NCBI GenBank assembly: GCA_016719535.1
Contig: JADJYX010000025.1
Coordinates: 1 to 64,000, forward strand
Direction: 5' to 3'
From: Rubrivivax sp.
GTDB taxonomy: Bacteria; Pseudomonadota; Gammaproteobacteria; Burkholderiales; Burkholderiaceae_C
DNA length: 64,000 bases
This document shows positions 9,224-18,027 of the stretch, piece after piece (the first letter of the stretch is position 1; each line of letters begins with the position of its first letter). The notes below the pieces were generated by a model. That model saw only the letters and a program-made list of their open reading frames with translations, searched no databases and had not been told where the DNA came from. The position numbers and the translations under genes are program-made.

Positions 9224-9250
9224 GGGCTTGCCGACTGCGCGGCAAAGCCC
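9224..9250 (-). other. Hairpin in the 308-bp leader of the GGDEF-EAL gene
   Basis: The gap 9087-9394 between the GGDEF-EAL start and the formate dehydrogenase alpha stop has no gene. It holds a bulged stem: 9224-9233 pairs with 9240-9250 (GGGCTT-GCCG with CGGC-A-AAGCCC), with a 6-base loop. It would lie about 140 bases upstream of the GGDEF-EAL start codon on the minus strand. It has no T-run, and I could not match it to a c-di-GMP riboswitch consensus. Confidence 0.3.
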
Positions 9251-9394
9251 CGTGGGCTGACGACTCCCCGTCGGCATTCTCACGACAAAGCCGCGCTGCG
9301 GCCAAGAGCACTTGCCCTGGACAGCCACCGAACAGCCCCCGCGGACGCGTGATCTGTCGCGGGGCGGCCACGAATGCGCGCAGCGCAACCGCCG

Positions 9395-12214
9395 TCAAGC
9401 CGTCGCGGCCAGCAACTGTCCGCCGCCGAAGCTGCCGGCCGCCGTCACCGCGTCACCCGGCCAGGCCTTGATGGCGCAGTATTTGAATTCGGGGATCCTG
9501 GCCACCGGATCGAGCGCCGGATTGGTGAGCTTGTTGACGGCCGCCTCGTACCAGCAGAAGGCCACGAACACCGCGCCCGGCGGCGTGCCCTCGTCGGCGC
9601 GTGCATACAGGCTGACCTGGCCGCGGCGCGAGGCCAGCGTGATGACGCCACCCGGCGCCACGCCCAGCCGATCCAGCTCCAGCGGGTGCAGCCAGGCCAC
9701 GGGGTCGGGCTCGATGGCGTCGAGCACGCCCGAGCGCCGCGTCATGCTGCCGGTGTGCCAGTGCTCGAGCTGGCGGCCGGTGATCAGCACCAGCGGGTAC
9801 TCGGCATCGGGCCGCTCGTCGGCGGGCACGATGTCGGCCGGCACGAAGCGGCCGCGGCCGCCTGCGAGCGGGAAGCGGTCGCCGAAGACCACCGCCTGGC
9901 CCGGGTCGTCGTCGCCGCTGCAGGGGTAGGTGACGGCGTGCTCGCGTTCGAGCCGCTGCCACGAGATGCCGGCGATGCTGGGCATCACGGTTCGCATCTC
10001 GTCCCACACGCGCGCGGCGGCCGCGCGGCAGTCGGTGGGCGTGGCGCCGTAGGCCGACCAGTCCAGGCCCAGCTGCGCGGCCATCGCGGTGACGATCCAC
10101 AGGTCCTGCCGCGCCTGCCCGGGCAGCGCCAGCGCCTGGCGGCCCATCTGCACCGTACGGTCGGTATTGGTGAAGCTGCCGGTCTTCTCGGGGAAGGCGC
10201 TGGCCGGCAGCACCACGTCGGCCAGCGCCGCCGTCTCGGTGAGGAAGATGTCCTGCACCACCAGCATGTCCAGCGCCGCCAGCGCCGCGCGCGCATGCTG
10301 CGCATCGGGGTCGCTCATCGCCGGGTTTTCGCCCACGATGCACATGCCCCTGACCTGGCCGGCAGCGATGGCATGCATCACCTCCACCACCGTCAGCCCC
10401 GGCCGCTCGTCCAGCTGCTGCACCGGCACGCCCCAGGCGGCGGCGAAGCGCGCGCGCACGGACACCTCCCCCACGCGCTGGTAGTCGGGGTACATCATCG
10501 GGATCAGCCCCGAGTCCGACGCGCCTTGCACGTTGTTCTGGCCGCGCAGCGGGTGCAGCCCGGTGCCGGGGCGGCCGATCTGCCCGGTCATCAGCGCCAG
10601 CGCGATCAGGCAGCGCGCGTTGTCGGTGCCATGCACATGCTGGCTGATGCCCATGCCCCAGAGGATCATCGAAGCGCCACTGGAGGCATACAGCCGCGCC
10701 ACCTCGCGCACCGTGGCCGCGGGGATGCCGGTGACCGGCGCCATCACTTCAGGTGCATAAGCCTTGACGTTCTCGGCCAGCGCCGCATAGCCCTCGGTGC
10801 GTTCGGCGATGAAGGCCGCGTCGACCAGCCCTTCCTCGACGATGACGTGCATCATCGAATTGAGCAGCGCCACGTCGGCGTCGGGCTTGAACTGCAGCAT
10901 ATGCGTGGCATGGCGCGCCAGCTCGCCGCGGCGCGGGTCCATGACGATCAGCTTCGTCCCCCGGCGCACCGCATTCTTGATCCAGGTGGCGGCCACCGGG
11001 TGATTCACCGTCGGGTTGGCGCCGATGACGATCACCACCTCGGCCTGCAGCACGTCCATCACCGGGTTGCTGACCGCACCCGAACCGATGCCTTCGAGCA
11101 GCGCCGCCACGCTGGACGCATGGCACAGCCGCGTGCAGTGGTCGACGTTGTTGCTGCCGAAACCCAGGCGCACCAGCTTCTGGAACAGGTAGGCCTCCTC
11201 GTTGCTGCCCTTGGCCGAACCGAAACCGGCCAGCGCCCGCGGGCCGTGGGCGTCACGAAGCTGCTTCAGCGTGCCGCCGGCCAGCGCCAGCGCCTCGTCC
11301 CAGCTGGCTTCGCGGAAGATGCGGTGCACGTCACTCGGGTCGAAGGGCGCCTGCGCATCCTTGGGCACGCCGTCGCGGCGGATCAGCGGCACCGTCAGCC
11401 GCTGCGGGTGGCGCGCATAGTCGAAGCCATAGCGCCCCTTCACGCACAGCCGGCCCTGGTTGGCCGGGCCGTCGCGGCCTTCGACGCAGGCGATGCGGTC
11501 GTCCTTGACGTGGTAGGTCAGCTGGCAGCCGACGCCGCAGTAGGGGCAGACCGAATCGACGCTGCGGTCGGGCACGATCATCGCCGCGCCCTGCGCCGGC
11601 GCCAGCGCGCCGGTCGGGCAGGCCTGCACGCATTCGCCGCAGCCCACGCAGCTGGATGCGCCCATCGCGTCGCCCATGTCGAACACGATCTTCGCCTGCG
11701 CACCGCGAAAGGCCAGGCCGATGACGTCGTTGGCCTGCTCGTCGCGGCAGGCGCGCAGGCAGCGCGTGCACTGGATGCAGGCGTCGAGGTGGACGGCGAT
11801 CGCCGGGTGCGTGGCGTCGGCCGCCACCGCCGGCCGCGCCGGAAAGCGCGACCGCCCGACGCCGAGCTGGCGCGCCCAGTGGTCGACCTCGTCGTGCCGG
11901 GTCAGCGCCGCTCGCGGCAGGTCGGCGCGCAGCAGTTCGAGCACCAGGCGCTGCGATTTCAGCGCACGTTCGCTGGCCGTGTGCACCACCATGCCGGCGG
12001 CCGGCTGCCGGCAGCACGATGCGGCCAGCGTGCGTTCACCCTCGACCTCGACGACGCAGGCACGGCAGTTGCCCGCGGGCTGCAGGCCGTCGCGGTGGCA
12101 CAGGTGGGGGATGTCGACACCTTCGCGCCGCGCGACCGACCAGATCGTCTCGCCCGCCGCGGCCTGCACGACGCGGCCGTCGAGCGTGAAGCCCACGCCG
12201 CCCACGCCGCTCAT
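9395..12214 (-). CDS. fdhA: NAD-dependent formate dehydrogenase, catalytic alpha subunit (Mo/W-bis-MGD)
   Basis: This cytoplasmic subunit oxidises formate to CO2 at a molybdenum or tungsten centre and passes electrons through Fe-S clusters to the beta subunit. In its 939 residues: an N-terminal ferredoxin-like [2Fe-2S] domain (CHRDGLQPAGNCRACVVEVE), a His/Cys cluster region, two [4Fe-4S] motifs (CIQCTRCLRAC and CVGCGECVQACPTGAL), a further cluster CPYCGVGC, then the catalytic domain. The metal ligand lies in DHCTRLCHASS, so this is a cysteine, not selenocysteine, enzyme. The C-terminal MGD-binding domain contains LITGRQLEHWHTGSMTRRS. The ATG at 12214 overlaps the beta-subunit stop. No fdhD or third subunit is seen beside it. 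The frame is intact, in contrast to the broken mobA and chaperone at the window start. Confidence 0.93.
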   Translation of the reverse strand: MSGVGGVGFTLDGRVVQAAAGETIWSVARREGVDIPHLCHRDGLQPAGNCRACVVEVEGERTLAASCCRQPAAGMVVHTASERALKSQRLVLELLRADLPRAALTRHDEVDHWARQLGVGRSRFPARPAVAADATHPAIAVHLDACIQCTRCLRACRDEQANDVIGLAFRGAQAKIVFDMGDAMGASSCVGCGECVQACPTGALAPAQGAAMIVPDRSVDSVCPYCGVGCQLTYHVKDDRIACVEGRDGPANQGRLCVKGRYGFDYARHPQRLTVPLIRRDGVPKDAQAPFDPSDVHRIFREASWDEALALAGGTLKQLRDAHGPRALAGFGSAKGSNEEAYLFQKLVRLGFGSNNVDHCTRLCHASSVAALLEGIGSGAVSNPVMDVLQAEVVIVIGANPTVNHPVAATWIKNAVRRGTKLIVMDPRRGELARHATHMLQFKPDADVALLNSMMHVIVEEGLVDAAFIAERTEGYAALAENVKAYAPEVMAPVTGIPAATVREVARLYASSGASMILWGMGISQHVHGTDNARCLIALALMTGQIGRPGTGLHPLRGQNNVQGASDSGLIPMMYPDYQRVGEVSVRARFAAAWGVPVQQLDERPGLTVVEVMHAIAAGQVRGMCIVGENPAMSDPDAQHARAALAALDMLVVQDIFLTETAALADVVLPASAFPEKTGSFTNTDRTVQMGRQALALPGQARQDLWIVTAMAAQLGLDWSAYGATPTDCRAAAARVWDEMRTVMPSIAGISWQRLEREHAVTYPCSGDDDPGQAVVFGDRFPLAGGRGRFVPADIVPADERPDAEYPLVLITGRQLEHWHTGSMTRRSGVLDAIEPDPVAWLHPLELDRLGVAPGGVITLASRRGQVSLYARADEGTPPGAVFVAFCWYEAAVNKLTNPALDPVARIPEFKYCAIKAWPGDAVTAAGSFGGGQLLAATA

Positions 12215-13932
12215 GTCGGCACCGCGTCGGGAAAATAACGCACGACGCAATCCACCGGATTGGGCGCCGCCTGGCCCAGGCCGCAGATCGAGGCATCGCG
12301 CATGACCTGGCTCAGGTCGGCCAGCAGTTCGCGATCCCAGCGCGGTCGCGCCAGCAACTCGCTCGCCTTGGCGGTGCCGTTGCGGCAGGGCGTGCACTGG
12401 CCGCAGCTCTCGTGCGCGAAGAAGCGCATCAGGTTGCGCGCGGCGTCCACCACCGAGTCGTGCTGCGACAGCACGATCACCGCGGCACTGCCGATGAAAC
12501 AACCGTGCGGCTGCAGGGTATCGAAGTCCAGCGGCACATCGGCCAGCCGCGCCGGCAGCATGCCGCCCGAGGCGCCACCGGGCAGGTAGGCCTTCAGTGC
12601 ATGGCCGGGCAGCATGCCGCCGCAATATTCGTGCACCAGCTCGCGCAGCGTGATGCCGGCCGGCGCCAGCTTGACGCCGGGCTCGCGCACGCGGCCGCTG
12701 ACCGAGAAGCTGCGCAGCCCCTGCCGCCCGTGCCGGCCCTGAGCCGCGAACCAGTCAGCCCCGCGCTCGACGATGTCGCGCACCCAGTACAGCGTCTCGA
12801 AGTTGTGCTCCAGCGTCGGCCGTCCGAACAGCCCCACCTGCGCGACATAGGGCGGGCGCAGCCGCGGCAGGCCGCGCTTGCCCTCGATCGATTCGATCAT
12901 CGCGGACTCTTCGCCGCAGATGTAGGCGCCGGCGCCACGGCGCAGTTCGATGACCGGCAGCGCGGGCACCGGCGGGTCGGCGCGCAGCGCCGCCAGTTCG
13001 CGCTGCAGGATCGCGCGGCCCGCGTGGTATTCGTCGCGCAGGTAGACGTAGACGGCGTCGATGCCCACCGCCCAGGCGGCGACCAGCAGCCCCTCCAGAA
13101 AGCGATGCGGGTCGCGCTCGAGGTACCAGCGGTCCTTGAAGGTGCCGGGCTCGCCCTCGTCGATGTTGACCGCCATCAGCCGCGGCGCCGGCTGCGCGCG
13201 CACGATGCGCCACTTGCGCCCGGCCGGAAAACCCGCACCCCCCAGGCCGCGCAGCGACGAGGCCTCCAGCGTGGCGATCACCTCGTCGGCCGTTCGCCGG
13301 CCTTCGCTGCACGCGCGCAGCAGGGCATAGCCGCCGGCGCCGCGGTAGGCCGCCAGGCCGGCATAGGGTTCGGGCTCGTGCGTGCGCAGGCCCTGCGTCA
13401 CGGCGGCCTGAACCGACGCGGGCGTGGCATGCCGCACCGGGTGCTGGTGCACCACCGCCACCGGTGCGGCTTCGCAACGACCGACGCAAGGCGACGTGAT
13501 GACGCGCACCTCGGCGTCCAGCAGCGCCGGCAGCCGGGCCAGCAGGTCGGGCGCACCGGCCAGCTCGCAACTCAGGCCGTCGCACACGCGCACGGTCAGC
13601 TTCGGTGGCGACGGCACGGCGCCGGTCGGGTCCTCACGGACGACGTCGAAGTGGTGGTAGAAGCTCGCGACCTCGAACACCTCGGCCTGGCTCAGCCGCA
13701 GCCGTTCGGCCAGCGCCGCCAGGTGCGGCGTGGCCAGCTGGCCGTGGTGGTCCTGGATCGCGTGCAGGTATTCGATCAGCCGGTCCCGCCGCAGGGTTTC
13801 GTCACCCAGCAAGGCCTGCAGTTCGGCGCGCCGCACCGGGTCGACGCGGCGGCCCTTGATGCCCTCGCGGCGACGCTGGCGCGACGGCCCGGCCACCAGA
13901 GCCGGCACGATGGGGATGACAGGGGCGTTCAC
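12211..13932 (-). CDS. fdhB: NAD-dependent formate dehydrogenase, beta subunit: fused NuoE-like + NuoF-like
   Basis: The subunit that passes electrons to NAD+. At 573 residues it joins two modules that are separate genes in FdsG/FdsB systems. Residues about 20-165 are NuoE/FdsG-like, with the thioredoxin-fold [2Fe-2S] cysteines in VCDGLSCELAG and SPCVGRCEA. Residues about 195-573 are NuoF/FdsB-like, with the FMN/NAD region SLRGLGGAGFPAGRKWRIV, the segment GAGAYICGEESAMIESIEGK, and the [4Fe-4S] ligands SCGQCTPCRNGT plus a later cysteine in SICGLGQ. The fused form matches the two-subunit formate dehydrogenase 1 of Methylobacterium extorquens (established knowledge, by layout). Its TGA overlaps the alpha-subunit ATG by three bases, so translation is coupled. 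The 250-bp gap upstream is divergent to the haloperoxidase and should hold the promoter. Confidence 0.92.
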   Translation of the reverse strand: MNAPVIPIVPALVAGPSRQRRREGIKGRRVDPVRRAELQALLGDETLRRDRLIEYLHAIQDHHGQLATPHLAALAERLRLSQAEVFEVASFYHHFDVVREDPTGAVPSPPKLTVRVCDGLSCELAGAPDLLARLPALLDAEVRVITSPCVGRCEAAPVAVVHQHPVRHATPASVQAAVTQGLRTHEPEPYAGLAAYRGAGGYALLRACSEGRRTADEVIATLEASSLRGLGGAGFPAGRKWRIVRAQPAPRLMAVNIDEGEPGTFKDRWYLERDPHRFLEGLLVAAWAVGIDAVYVYLRDEYHAGRAILQRELAALRADPPVPALPVIELRRGAGAYICGEESAMIESIEGKRGLPRLRPPYVAQVGLFGRPTLEHNFETLYWVRDIVERGADWFAAQGRHGRQGLRSFSVSGRVREPGVKLAPAGITLRELVHEYCGGMLPGHALKAYLPGGASGGMLPARLADVPLDFDTLQPHGCFIGSAAVIVLSQHDSVVDAARNLMRFFAHESCGQCTPCRNGTAKASELLARPRWDRELLADLSQVMRDASICGLGQAAPNPVDCVVRYFPDAVPT

Positions 13933-14182
13933 GTCGACGCGGGCAAGCGGTGGATGCCGTCGAGTCTAGACCAGCCCGACCACGGCGGCCGGCCCGCGGG
14001 CACCGCCTGGCACCCGCACGGCCGGCGCAAGCGGCACAGCCCTTCGTCATACGCGCTGATGAACCGCCGGCCGCACCGGCATGTCTCGTCCGTTTGCCGA
14101 TGGACGTGCGATGCGCGGCCCGGTCCCAGACTGCGCCGCACCGGCCGATCCCGCGGTCCGGCCCCTCAGCCAGGAGCACCCG

Positions 14183-15553
14183 ATGCCCACCGACCCCATC
14201 CTGTTCTGGAACGCCGTCGCACTCGAGACGCATCGGCGTGACTTCGCCTTCGACATCGGCCCCGACGGCCGCGTGCAGTTGCCCGAGCAAGGCGGGCCGA
14301 CGCGCACGTCGCGGGCGCTGGCCATCGTGCACATCGCGATGTACGACGCCTGGAATGGCGCCAACGCCACCGGCAACTCCTATCTGGGTGCCCACGCCGG
14401 CGCGCCGGCGCTGCCGGCGCTGCCGCCCGGCGCTGCGGCCGATACCGCGGTGGCCGGTGCCGCCGCCACCACGCTGCGCGCGCTGTTTCCGCGCCAGCGC
14501 GCGTGGATCGACGCCCAGGTGGCACTGTTCTGCGCCCAGTTGCCGAGCGGCGTGACGAATGCGCAGCGCAACGACGGCATGGGCTTCGGCAACGCCGTCG
14601 GCATGCTGCTGCTCGACTTCCGCAGCGGCGATGGCGCCGACGATGCCACGCCCTACCAGCCCGGCCACCTGCCCGGCCAGCACCGCGAGGACCCCTACAA
14701 CCCGGGCCAGGGCTTCCTCGACCCGCGCTGGGGCGAGGTGGCGCCGTTCTGCATCCCGCCGTTCCCGGCGGGCGGCAATACGGCCGGCTACCTGCCGCCA
14801 CCGCCGCCGCTGAACGACCCGCTGTACCGCGCGCACTTCATCGAGGCGCGCGACCGCGGCGCCCGCGCGCGCGGCGCCCGCACGGCGACGCAGGAGATGA
14901 CCGGCCTGTACTGGGCCTACGACGGCCCCAAGGGCCTGGGCACGCCACCGCGGATGTACAACCAGATCGTGCGCCAGATCGCCACCGACCAGGGCAATAC
15001 CACGGCGCAGAATGCGCGCCTGTTCGCGCTCGTCAATGTCGGCATGGCCGATGCCGGCATCGTCGCCTGGCGGGCCAAATACGAGCACAACCTGTGGCGG
15101 CCGGCGGTGGGTGTGCGCGAGGATGACCTCGGTACCGGCCCCACGGGCCTGGGCACCGGCAATGCCGCCGGCGGTGACCCGGCCTGGCGCGCCTTCGGCG
15201 CCCCGCGCTCGAACGAGCCCGGCCGTGGCCACTTCACGCCGCCCTTCCCCGCCTACCCCAGCGGCCACGCCAGCTTCGGCACCGCGGTGTTCGAGCTGGT
15301 GGCGCGCTTCTATGGGGTGGCCAAGACCGCGCTGAGCTTCTCGTTCGTCAGCGACGAGCTCAATGGCCAGACGCTCGACGACGACGGTTCGGCGCGCACC
15401 TGCGTGCGCCGCACCTATACGCTGCAGGGCGCCATCGACGACAACATCGCCAGCCGCGTGTGGCTGGGCGTGCACTGGCGATTCGACGGCGAAGGCGGCC
15501 GCCAGCTCGGCGAGACGGTCGCCACCCAGGTCTTCGGCGCCGGCTTCCCCTGA
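14183..15553 (+). CDS. Vanadium-dependent haloperoxidase / PAP2-type phosphatase family protein
   Basis: All vanadate/phosphate-binding residues of the vanadium chloroperoxidase fold can be placed: K299 and R306 (KYEHNLWRP), S360-G361-H362 (PAYPSGHASFG), and R425 and H431 (SRVWLGVHWRFD). Spacings K+7=R and R+6=H are as in the fungal chloroperoxidase, where these positions hold vanadate and activate peroxide. The N-terminus DPILFWNAVALE also resembles the ILFWN start of that enzyme. It has 456 residues and no signal peptide, so it is predicted cytoplasmic or exported by an unknown route. The start at 14183 has CAGGAG at 14171-14176. It stands alone on the plus strand, divergent from formate dehydrogenase. 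It could oxidise halide with H2O2 or act as an acid phosphatase; sequence alone does not decide. Confidence 0.85.
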   Translation: MPTDPILFWNAVALETHRRDFAFDIGPDGRVQLPEQGGPTRTSRALAIVHIAMYDAWNGANATGNSYLGAHAGAPALPALPPGAAADTAVAGAAATTLRALFPRQRAWIDAQVALFCAQLPSGVTNAQRNDGMGFGNAVGMLLLDFRSGDGADDATPYQPGHLPGQHREDPYNPGQGFLDPRWGEVAPFCIPPFPAGGNTAGYLPPPPPLNDPLYRAHFIEARDRGARARGARTATQEMTGLYWAYDGPKGLGTPPRMYNQIVRQIATDQGNTTAQNARLFALVNVGMADAGIVAWRAKYEHNLWRPAVGVREDDLGTGPTGLGTGNAAGGDPAWRAFGAPRSNEPGRGHFTPPFPAYPSGHASFGTAVFELVARFYGVAKTALSFSFVSDELNGQTLDDDGSARTCVRRTYTLQGAIDDNIASRVWLGVHWRFDGEGGRQLGETVATQVFGAGFP

Positions 15554-15596
15554 AGCCGGTCGACGGTCGACGGCCGAGCCGGCCCTGCGCCCGGGG

Positions 15597-16025
15597 TCAT
15601 CCCGGTGCGGCCAGCACCGCCATCGTGATGCGCGAGACGCAGGTCAGCCGCCCCTGGTCGTCGTTCAGCTCGATGGCCCAGACCTGGGTGCTGCGTCCGA
15701 TGTGCACCGGCCGCGCGATGCCGGTGACCCAGCCGTCGGAGACCGCGCGGATGTGGTTGGCATTGATATCCAGCCCGACCACGCGGCAGCCCGGCGGTGC
15801 GGTATGGGCTGCGCCGCAGGAGCCCAGCGTCTCGGCCAGCACGACCGACACGCCCCCGTGCAGGATGCCGTAGGGCTGCCGCGTGCGGTGGTCCACCGGC
15901 ACGCGGGCACGGATGAAGTCGTCGCCGATGTCCAGAAATTCGAGCCCCAGGTGCGCGCCGGCGGTGCCGACATGGCGGTCATGAAGGATCTCGACGGTGA
16001 GCGGGCGGGTCCAGATGGCGGGCAT
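15597..16025 (-). CDS. PaaI/YdiI-type hotdog-fold acyl-CoA thioesterase
   Basis: A 142-residue single-hotdog protein. The motif QPYGILHGGVSVVLAETLGS carries the HGG turn, and the acidic residue in the following helix (E of AETLGS) is the usual catalytic carboxylate in this family. VVGLDINANHIRAV and GIARPVHIGRSTQVWAIEL are also typical. It should hydrolyse small aryl- or hydroxy-acyl-CoA esters in the cytoplasm. It is last in a minus-strand block with the alkyl sulfatase (17 bases upstream), a Bug receptor, an acyl-CoA dehydrogenase and an acyl-CoA ligase, so it may release CoA from an intermediate of that route. Its 3' end faces the haloperoxidase. Confidence 0.85.
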   Translation of the reverse strand: MPAIWTRPLTVEILHDRHVGTAGAHLGLEFLDIGDDFIRARVPVDHRTRQPYGILHGGVSVVLAETLGSCGAAHTAPPGCRVVGLDINANHIRAVSDGWVTGIARPVHIGRSTQVWAIELNDDQGRLTCVSRITMAVLAAPG

Positions 16026-16042
16026 GGTGGGGTGGCGTTGAT

Positions 16043-17956
16043 TCAGGCGTCGGGCCAGGGCGCAGCATCGACGATGGGAAAGCTCATCGTCAAGCGGTCG
16101 AGCAGGCCGAAGAACTGCGCCATCAGCGTGGCCTGACCGCTGATCGTCAGCAGACCGCCGGCCACCGCCTGCGGCGGCTGCAGCTTGTGCAGCAGCAGGT
16201 CGTCGAGCGTGCTGCGTGCCAGCGTCAGCGACACATCGGCCGCCGGCGGCGCGTCGACCGCCAACGCATGCAGGGCGCCGTTGCACAGCTCCACGCGCCA
16301 GTGCTCGCCGCGGTCGGTGAACTGCCAGGCCATGGTGAAGCCAAGACCCTCGGCGCGGGGGGCATTCAGCCGCACGGCCAGCGCGTCGAACAGCAGTTCG
16401 CTGCTCAACGCCGCCACCAGCCCGAAGCCGGTGCCCGGCGGCAGCGGCTTGGGTGGACCGTTGCGGTATTCGTGTGCGCCGAGCAGGAAGGCATTGCGCC
16501 AGGTCGCCGATTCGGCCTGGAAGCCCAGCTGCTCCAGCGCCTGTGCGCCCAGTTCGCGCGCCGCGGCATGGTCGGGATGGGCATAGACGGCATGCTTCAT
16601 CACCTCGGCCACCCAGCGGTAGTCGCCGCGTTCGAAGTCGGCGCGCGCCCGCTGCATCACGGCGTCGATGCCGCCCATGTAATCGATCGTCTTCACCGCC
16701 GCCGGCACCGGCGGCAGCGCGTGCAGGTTGGCCGGGTGCGCGTCGTACCAGCTGAGGTAGCGCTGCACGATGGCCTTGACGTTGTGCGACACGGTGCCGT
16801 AATAGCCGCGGTTGTGCCAGCGCTGCGCCACGCCGGCGGGCAGCACCAGGTGTTCGGCGATCTCGGCGGCCTTCAGGCCGTGGCTCATCAGGCGCACCGT
16901 CTGGTCGTGCAGCACGCGGTAGAGGTCGCGCTGCTCGGCCAGGAAGGCGCGCACGCGGCCGTTGCCCCAGGTCGGCCAGTGGTGCTGGGCCAGCAGCACC
17001 TCGGCCTGGTCGCCCCAGCGGTGCAGTGCGGCGTGCAGGTGCTTGCTCCAGGCCAGCGCATCGCGCACCTGCGAGCCGCGCAGCGGGCACAGGTTGTGCA
17101 GCGTGTGGTTGGTATTTTCGGCCAGGTTGAGCGCGCGCTCGCCGGGCAGCCAGCAGTGCATCTCGGCCGGCGCCTCGGTGTCGGGCGCGAGCTGGAAGTG
17201 GATCTCCACGCCGTCGATCACATGCTGCTCGAAGGGCTGGGTGATCAGCCGCGTCGGCGGGATCAGCCCCGGCCGGCCCAGCGGCATGGTCTTGCCCAGG
17301 CCGGCATCGACCTGCCCCGCCGGCCCCTTGGGCAACGTATGGCCGAACTGGAACTGCGCGCGCCGCATCATCGGCACGCCGGCGACCACATTCTCGGCCA
17401 CCGCAGCGTGCAGGAAGCCGTCGGGCGCGATCACCTGCACGCGCCCGGCGGCCACGTCCGCGGGCTTCACCAGCCCGAGCACGCCGCCGAAGTGGTCGGC
17501 GTGGCTGTGGCTGTACATCACGGTGTGCAGCGCACGCCGGCCGTCGGGGTCGCGGTGGCGGCGGTACAGCGCCAGCGCGGCGGCCGCGGTCTCGGCCACC
17601 GTCAGCGCGTCCAGCGCGATCAGCCCTTCGTCGCCCTCGATGAAGGTGATGTTGGCGAGGTCGAAGCCGCGCACCTGGAAGATGCGCGCGCTGACCTGAA
17701 ACAGCCCATGCGTGCGGTTCAGGCGCGCCTGCCGCCACAGGCTGGGGTTGACGGTGGCCGGCGCCACCTCGTCGTCGAGGAAGGCATAGGGCCGCAGGCT
17801 CCACACCAGGCGACCATCGGCGCCGGTGACCTCGGCGTCGGGCACGGTGCCGAGAAAGCCGCGCGCCGCATCGGCGTGGTCCTGCCCGTCCTCGGGCGGC
17901 AGGTCGTGCTGCAGCAGGCGGTGGAAGTCGATCGTGGGCTGGTAGGCGGTGGGCAT
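16043..17956 (-). CDS. Alkyl sulfatase of the SdsA1 / metallo-beta-lactamase type
   Basis: Family members hydrolyse primary alkyl sulfates such as dodecyl sulfate to alcohol and sulfate with two zinc ions. The 637-residue chain has the metallo-beta-lactamase motif H150-x-H152-x-D154-H155 in YSHSHADHFGG. A second metal region ERALNLAENTNHTLHNL and the middle helical dimerisation domain (RGYYGTVSHNVKAIVQRYLS) follow. The C-terminal SCP2-like domain (about 500-637) probably recruits the alkyl chain. No signal peptide is evident at MPTAYQPTIDFH, whereas SdsA1 of Pseudomonas is exported, so this one may work inside the cell. A 71-base gap separates it from the Bug receptor upstream. The linked acyl-CoA ligase and dehydrogenase fit use of the released chain as a carbon source (inference). 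Confidence 0.85.
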   Translation of the reverse strand: MPTAYQPTIDFHRLLQHDLPPEDGQDHADAARGFLGTVPDAEVTGADGRLVWSLRPYAFLDDEVAPATVNPSLWRQARLNRTHGLFQVSARIFQVRGFDLANITFIEGDEGLIALDALTVAETAAAALALYRRHRDPDGRRALHTVMYSHSHADHFGGVLGLVKPADVAAGRVQVIAPDGFLHAAVAENVVAGVPMMRRAQFQFGHTLPKGPAGQVDAGLGKTMPLGRPGLIPPTRLITQPFEQHVIDGVEIHFQLAPDTEAPAEMHCWLPGERALNLAENTNHTLHNLCPLRGSQVRDALAWSKHLHAALHRWGDQAEVLLAQHHWPTWGNGRVRAFLAEQRDLYRVLHDQTVRLMSHGLKAAEIAEHLVLPAGVAQRWHNRGYYGTVSHNVKAIVQRYLSWYDAHPANLHALPPVPAAVKTIDYMGGIDAVMQRARADFERGDYRWVAEVMKHAVYAHPDHAAARELGAQALEQLGFQAESATWRNAFLLGAHEYRNGPPKPLPPGTGFGLVAALSSELLFDALAVRLNAPRAEGLGFTMAWQFTDRGEHWRVELCNGALHALAVDAPPAADVSLTLARSTLDDLLLHKLQPPQAVAGGLLTISGQATLMAQFFGLLDRLTMSFPIVDAAPWPDA

Positions 17957-18027
17957 CGGTCAACTGTGCGGTGCCGCCGGCCCGCGCGGCATCGGGCCAA
18001 ACCCGCCACCGCCGGGCGCGCAGGCGG

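Noticed and set aside
9374..12238. A 954-codon plus-strand open frame
   Set aside because: It is antisense to the formate dehydrogenase alpha gene, whose cluster motifs are unambiguous. Low-complexity composition shows it is a shadow.
15597..17963. A 788-codon minus-strand frame that would fuse the thioesterase to upstream sequence
   Set aside because: Only its last 142 codons are the hotdog domain. The upstream part is an out-of-frame reading of the sulfatase gene, and an ATG at 16025 gives a normal thioesterase start.
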